DNA of 64,000 nt. Origin: an uncultured archaeon (GTDB lineage Archaea > Thermoproteota > EX4484-205 > JAAOZP01). A program made the translations under genes and the position numbers. Positions 61,872 through 64,000 of this stretch are shown here, in pieces. The stretch covers positions 42,631 to 106,630 of the forward strand of contig CALIBN010000008.1 of the NCBI GenBank assembly GCA_938045545.1, written 5' to 3'. The notes under the pieces were generated by a model. It ran no database searches, had not been told where the DNA came from, and saw nothing but the letters and a program-made list of their open reading frames with translations. Positions within the stretch are counted from its first letter, which is position 1. Each line of letters begins with the position of its first letter.

Positions 61872-64000
61872 ATGGCTGCAGAGGATAAATCCGAAAAATA
61901 CGTACTTTGGTTCAATGAAATCGGCATTGAAAACGTTCCACTAGTAGGCGGAAAATCAGCAAGCCTAGGAGAAATGCTCCGGAAAACCGGCGTACCAGTC
62001 CCCAACGGGTTCGCAACCACAGCGGAAGCATACAGGTACTTCATAAAATACAACAACCTCGAGAAGAAAATAGCAGACACGTTAAGCGAGCTGAAAGACC
62101 CCAACGACACCAAAACCCTGCAAAACATAGGGGCGAGAATAAGGAAAATGATAGTCGAAGCGAAAATGCCCCCCGAAATAGAAAGCGAGATCAAAAAATA
62201 CTACGCCCAGCTCGAGCAAGAGGTTAAACAGAAAAACCCGTTCGTAGCAGTAAGATCATCAGCAACAGCGGAAGACCTCCCCGACGCGAGCTTCGCAGGC
62301 CAGCAGGAAACATACCTAAACGTCTCAACACCCGACGAAGTCGTCGAAAAAGTTAAAGAATGCTACTCAAGCCTCTTCACAGACAGAGCAATATTCTACC
62401 GTGTCCAAAAAGGATTCGACCACATGAAAGTCGCACTATCAGCAGCAGTCCAGCTCATGGTCTTCTCAAAAGCCTCAGGAGTAATGTTCACACTAGACGT
62501 GAGCAACGGCGATAGGAGCGTCGTGATGATAGAAGCAGGATACGGCCTCGGAGAATACGTCGTACAGGGAAAAATCACGCCAGACGAATACTACGTCAGG
62601 AAAACAGACCTACAAATAGTCAGGAAAAACATCTCAAACGCCAAAACAAAAATGCTCGTGAGAAAACCCAACGGAGGAACAGAAGAAAAAGAAGTACCCA
62701 AAGAACTCCAAGACAAGCAAATACTAACCGACGAGCAAATCAAAGAACTCGCGGCATACGCAATCGAAATAGAAAACCACTACGGAAAACCAATGGACAT
62801 AGAATGGGCACTAGACGAAAGAGACAACCGACTATACATCCTACAAGCAAGACCAGAAACAGTCTGGGCACTAAAAACAGTCGAAGAAAAACCAGCAGAA
62901 GCCATAACCGTAACAAAAGAGAAAGAAGTAATATGCCAAGGACTACCAGCATCACCCGGACTAGCAGTAGGAAAAGCACACATAATCATGAGCGTCGACA
63001 AACTAGACACATTCCAACCAGGAGAAATACTAGTCACCGAGATGACCGCGCCAGAATGGGTACCAGCAATGAGAAAAGCAGCAGCAATAGTCTGCAATTC
63101 AGGAGGCATGACCGCACACGCCGCCATCGTCAGTAGAGAACTCGGAATCCCATGCATCGTCGGAACAGCGAGCAAAGGAAAACCGGCGACGGAGGCGATC
63201 AAAGACGGCGAAGTAATAACAGTCGACGCAAAACTCGGAGTAGTATACAGAGGCGCATTAGCCGAAGCCGTTGAGAAGAAAGAAGAGAAGGTCGCGGTCG
63301 CAGCAGTAGCAGAATCATATCCAGTGACAGGAACAAAAATATATGTAAATCTAGGTGAACCAGAGTTAGCCGAGAAGGTTGCCGCGTTGCCAGTCGACGG
63401 AGTAGGACTAATGAGGCTCGAGTTCACCTATGCAGCCGAAGTCGGTGAACACCCGCTACACCTAATCGAAACAGGACACCCCGAAAAGCTCGTCGACAAG
63501 CTCGCCGAAGGAATGAGAAAAGTCTGCACCGCATTCTACCCGAGACCAGTCGTAGTGAGGCTAGTCGACTTCAAGTCGAGCGAGTACAGGGACCTGAAAG
63601 GCGGCGAGAAATACGAGCCCGTTGAGCCAAGTGCACTACTAGGATGGAGGGGAGCGTCAAGATACTACGATCCGAAATACCTGCCGGCGTTCAGGCTCGA
63701 GCTGAAAGCGATAAAGAAGGTGAGGGAGGAATACGGCTTGAAGAACCTCTGGGTCATGATACCATTCTGCAGGACAGAGGAGGAAATCCAGAAGGTCGTG
63801 GAAATCATGAAGGAGGAGGGATTAGAAAGAGGACCGGATTACAAGCTCTGGGTTATGGCAGAGATACCTTCAAATATTTTAATAGCTGATAAGTTCAACA
63901 AGTATATAGATGGTTATTCGATTGGTTCGAATGATTTAACTATGTTAATACTTGGAGCAGACAGGGACAACGAGACGGTTGCCAAGATCTTCGACGAGAG
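61872..64000 (+). CDS. ppsA: Phosphoenolpyruvate synthase, 3' end beyond the window
   Basis: The frame from ATG 61872 stays open to the window edge (about 710 codons). N-terminal ATP-grasp part: LVGGKSASLGEMLRKTGVPV, FVAVRSSATAEDLPDASFAG and QQETYLNV, IEWALDERDNRLYILQARPE. The swivelling phospho-histidine domain has GGMTAHAAIVSRELGIPCIV (catalytic His). The PEP/pyruvate barrel begins with VDGVGLMRLEFTYA and goes on with VVVRLVDFKSSEYRDLKGGE, YSIGSNDLTM. It makes PEP from pyruvate and ATP for gluconeogenesis, or runs in reverse in sugar-fermenting archaea. Codon choice changes sharply along the gene. Confidence 0.95.
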   Translation, partial: MAAEDKSEKYVLWFNEIGIENVPLVGGKSASLGEMLRKTGVPVPNGFATTAEAYRYFIKYNNLEKKIADTLSELKDPNDTKTLQNIGARIRKMIVEAKMPPEIESEIKKYYAQLEQEVKQKNPFVAVRSSATAEDLPDASFAGQQETYLNVSTPDEVVEKVKECYSSLFTDRAIFYRVQKGFDHMKVALSAAVQLMVFSKASGVMFTLDVSNGDRSVVMIEAGYGLGEYVVQGKITPDEYYVRKTDLQIVRKNISNAKTKMLVRKPNGGTEEKEVPKELQDKQILTDEQIKELAAYAIEIENHYGKPMDIEWALDERDNRLYILQARPETVWALKTVEEKPAEAITVTKEKEVICQGLPASPGLAVGKAHIIMSVDKLDTFQPGEILVTEMTAPEWVPAMRKAAAIVCNSGGMTAHAAIVSRELGIPCIVGTASKGKPATEAIKDGEVITVDAKLGVVYRGALAEAVEKKEEKVAVAAVAESYPVTGTKIYVNLGEPELAEKVAALPVDGVGLMRLEFTYAAEVGEHPLHLIETGHPEKLVDKLAEGMRKVCTAFYPRPVVVRLVDFKSSEYRDLKGGEKYEPVEPSALLGWRGASRYYDPKYLPAFRLELKAIKKVREEYGLKNLWVMIPFCRTEEEIQKVVEIMKEEGLERGPDYKLWVMAEIPSNILIADKFNKYIDGYSIGSNDLTMLILGADRDNETVAKIFDE

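Noticed and set aside
62780..63427. 215-codon open frame on the minus strand
   Set aside because: It lies wholly inside the PEP synthase gene and exists because that stretch avoids T-ended codons; its translation is low-complexity Ser/Thr/Ala.
1..64000. tRNA, rRNA, CRISPR arrays, IS elements with transposase
   Set aside because: I looked for T-loop motifs, regularly spaced repeats and transposase-like frames and found none I could support.

Overview
The window is archaeal. It carries aSUI1 (archaeal eIF1), deoxyhypusine synthase, an LSm protein, a CDC48/VAT AAA ATPase, an Orc1/Cdc6-family ATPase, NucS, a type II MTA phosphorylase, a DUF460 protein, an archaeal/eukaryotic-type signal peptidase with a Ser-His pair, and bifunctional phosphoglucose/phosphomannose isomerase. 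Promoters are archaeal TATA boxes, and many lie only 22-35 bases before the start codon, which suggests largely leaderless transcripts. I cannot name the species. The gene mix (URO-D and MttB-type methyltransferases, ComB-like protein, LuxC/LuxE pair, GH5 endoglucanase) fits a thermophilic heterotrophic member of the TACK/Bathyarchaeia-like archaea, but that is inference.

Layout. 1-3 kb: AbrB-ACT regulator, aSUI1, and an operon of nitroreductase, a stand-alone DNA-ligase N-domain-like protein and a small helical protein. 3-18 kb: an accessory sugar region with two Gfo/Idh oxidoreductases, amidohydrolase, M55 peptidase, GH5 cellulase, a membrane-anchored alpha/beta hydrolase, Fe-alcohol dehydrogenase and aldo/keto reductase, interspersed with decayed genes (DegT aminotransferase, flavodoxin, hydrolase fragments). 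18.5-40.8 kb: mostly intact core genes: deoxyhypusine synthase, a threonine-synthase-like protein fused to a PadR domain, GH18, signal peptidase, a LuxE-LuxC-SDR operon, ComB, MtnA, DeoC-like, IPMDH-like, Orc1/Cdc6-like, PGI/PMI, NucS, CDC48, MTA phosphorylase, DUF460 and LSm.

40.8-47 kb: creatininase and MttB genes broken by frameshifts or a stop codon, a URO-D-type methyltransferase, an MscS channel, a 55-residue zinc ribbon, and a 5'-truncated surface protein. 47-61.4 kb: an island of archaeal ATPase genes (two intact, two remnants) surrounds a sugar catabolic group (FGGY kinase, class II aldolase, aldehyde dehydrogenase, 2-hydroxyacid dehydrogenase, DUF4838 glycosidase-like protein). The two intact ATPases and one remnant each have their own palindromic DNA sites between TATA box and start codon. 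A VapBC pair and a broken HicB-DinB fusion follow. 61.9 kb to the edge: PEP synthase, running off the window.

Strongest leads: (1) a threonine-synthase fold whose PLP lysine is leucine, fused to a PadR winged helix, with a perfect palindrome in its own promoter, i.e. a candidate metabolite-sensing autorepressor; (2) ATPase genes each paired with a private palindromic operator; (3) an archaeal LuxE-LuxC-SDR operon that should activate and reduce an acyl group; (4) a DNA-ligase N-domain without a catalytic domain. About ten broken genes in 64 kb is a lot for an archaeon; either the accessory regions are decaying or the assembly carries indel errors.
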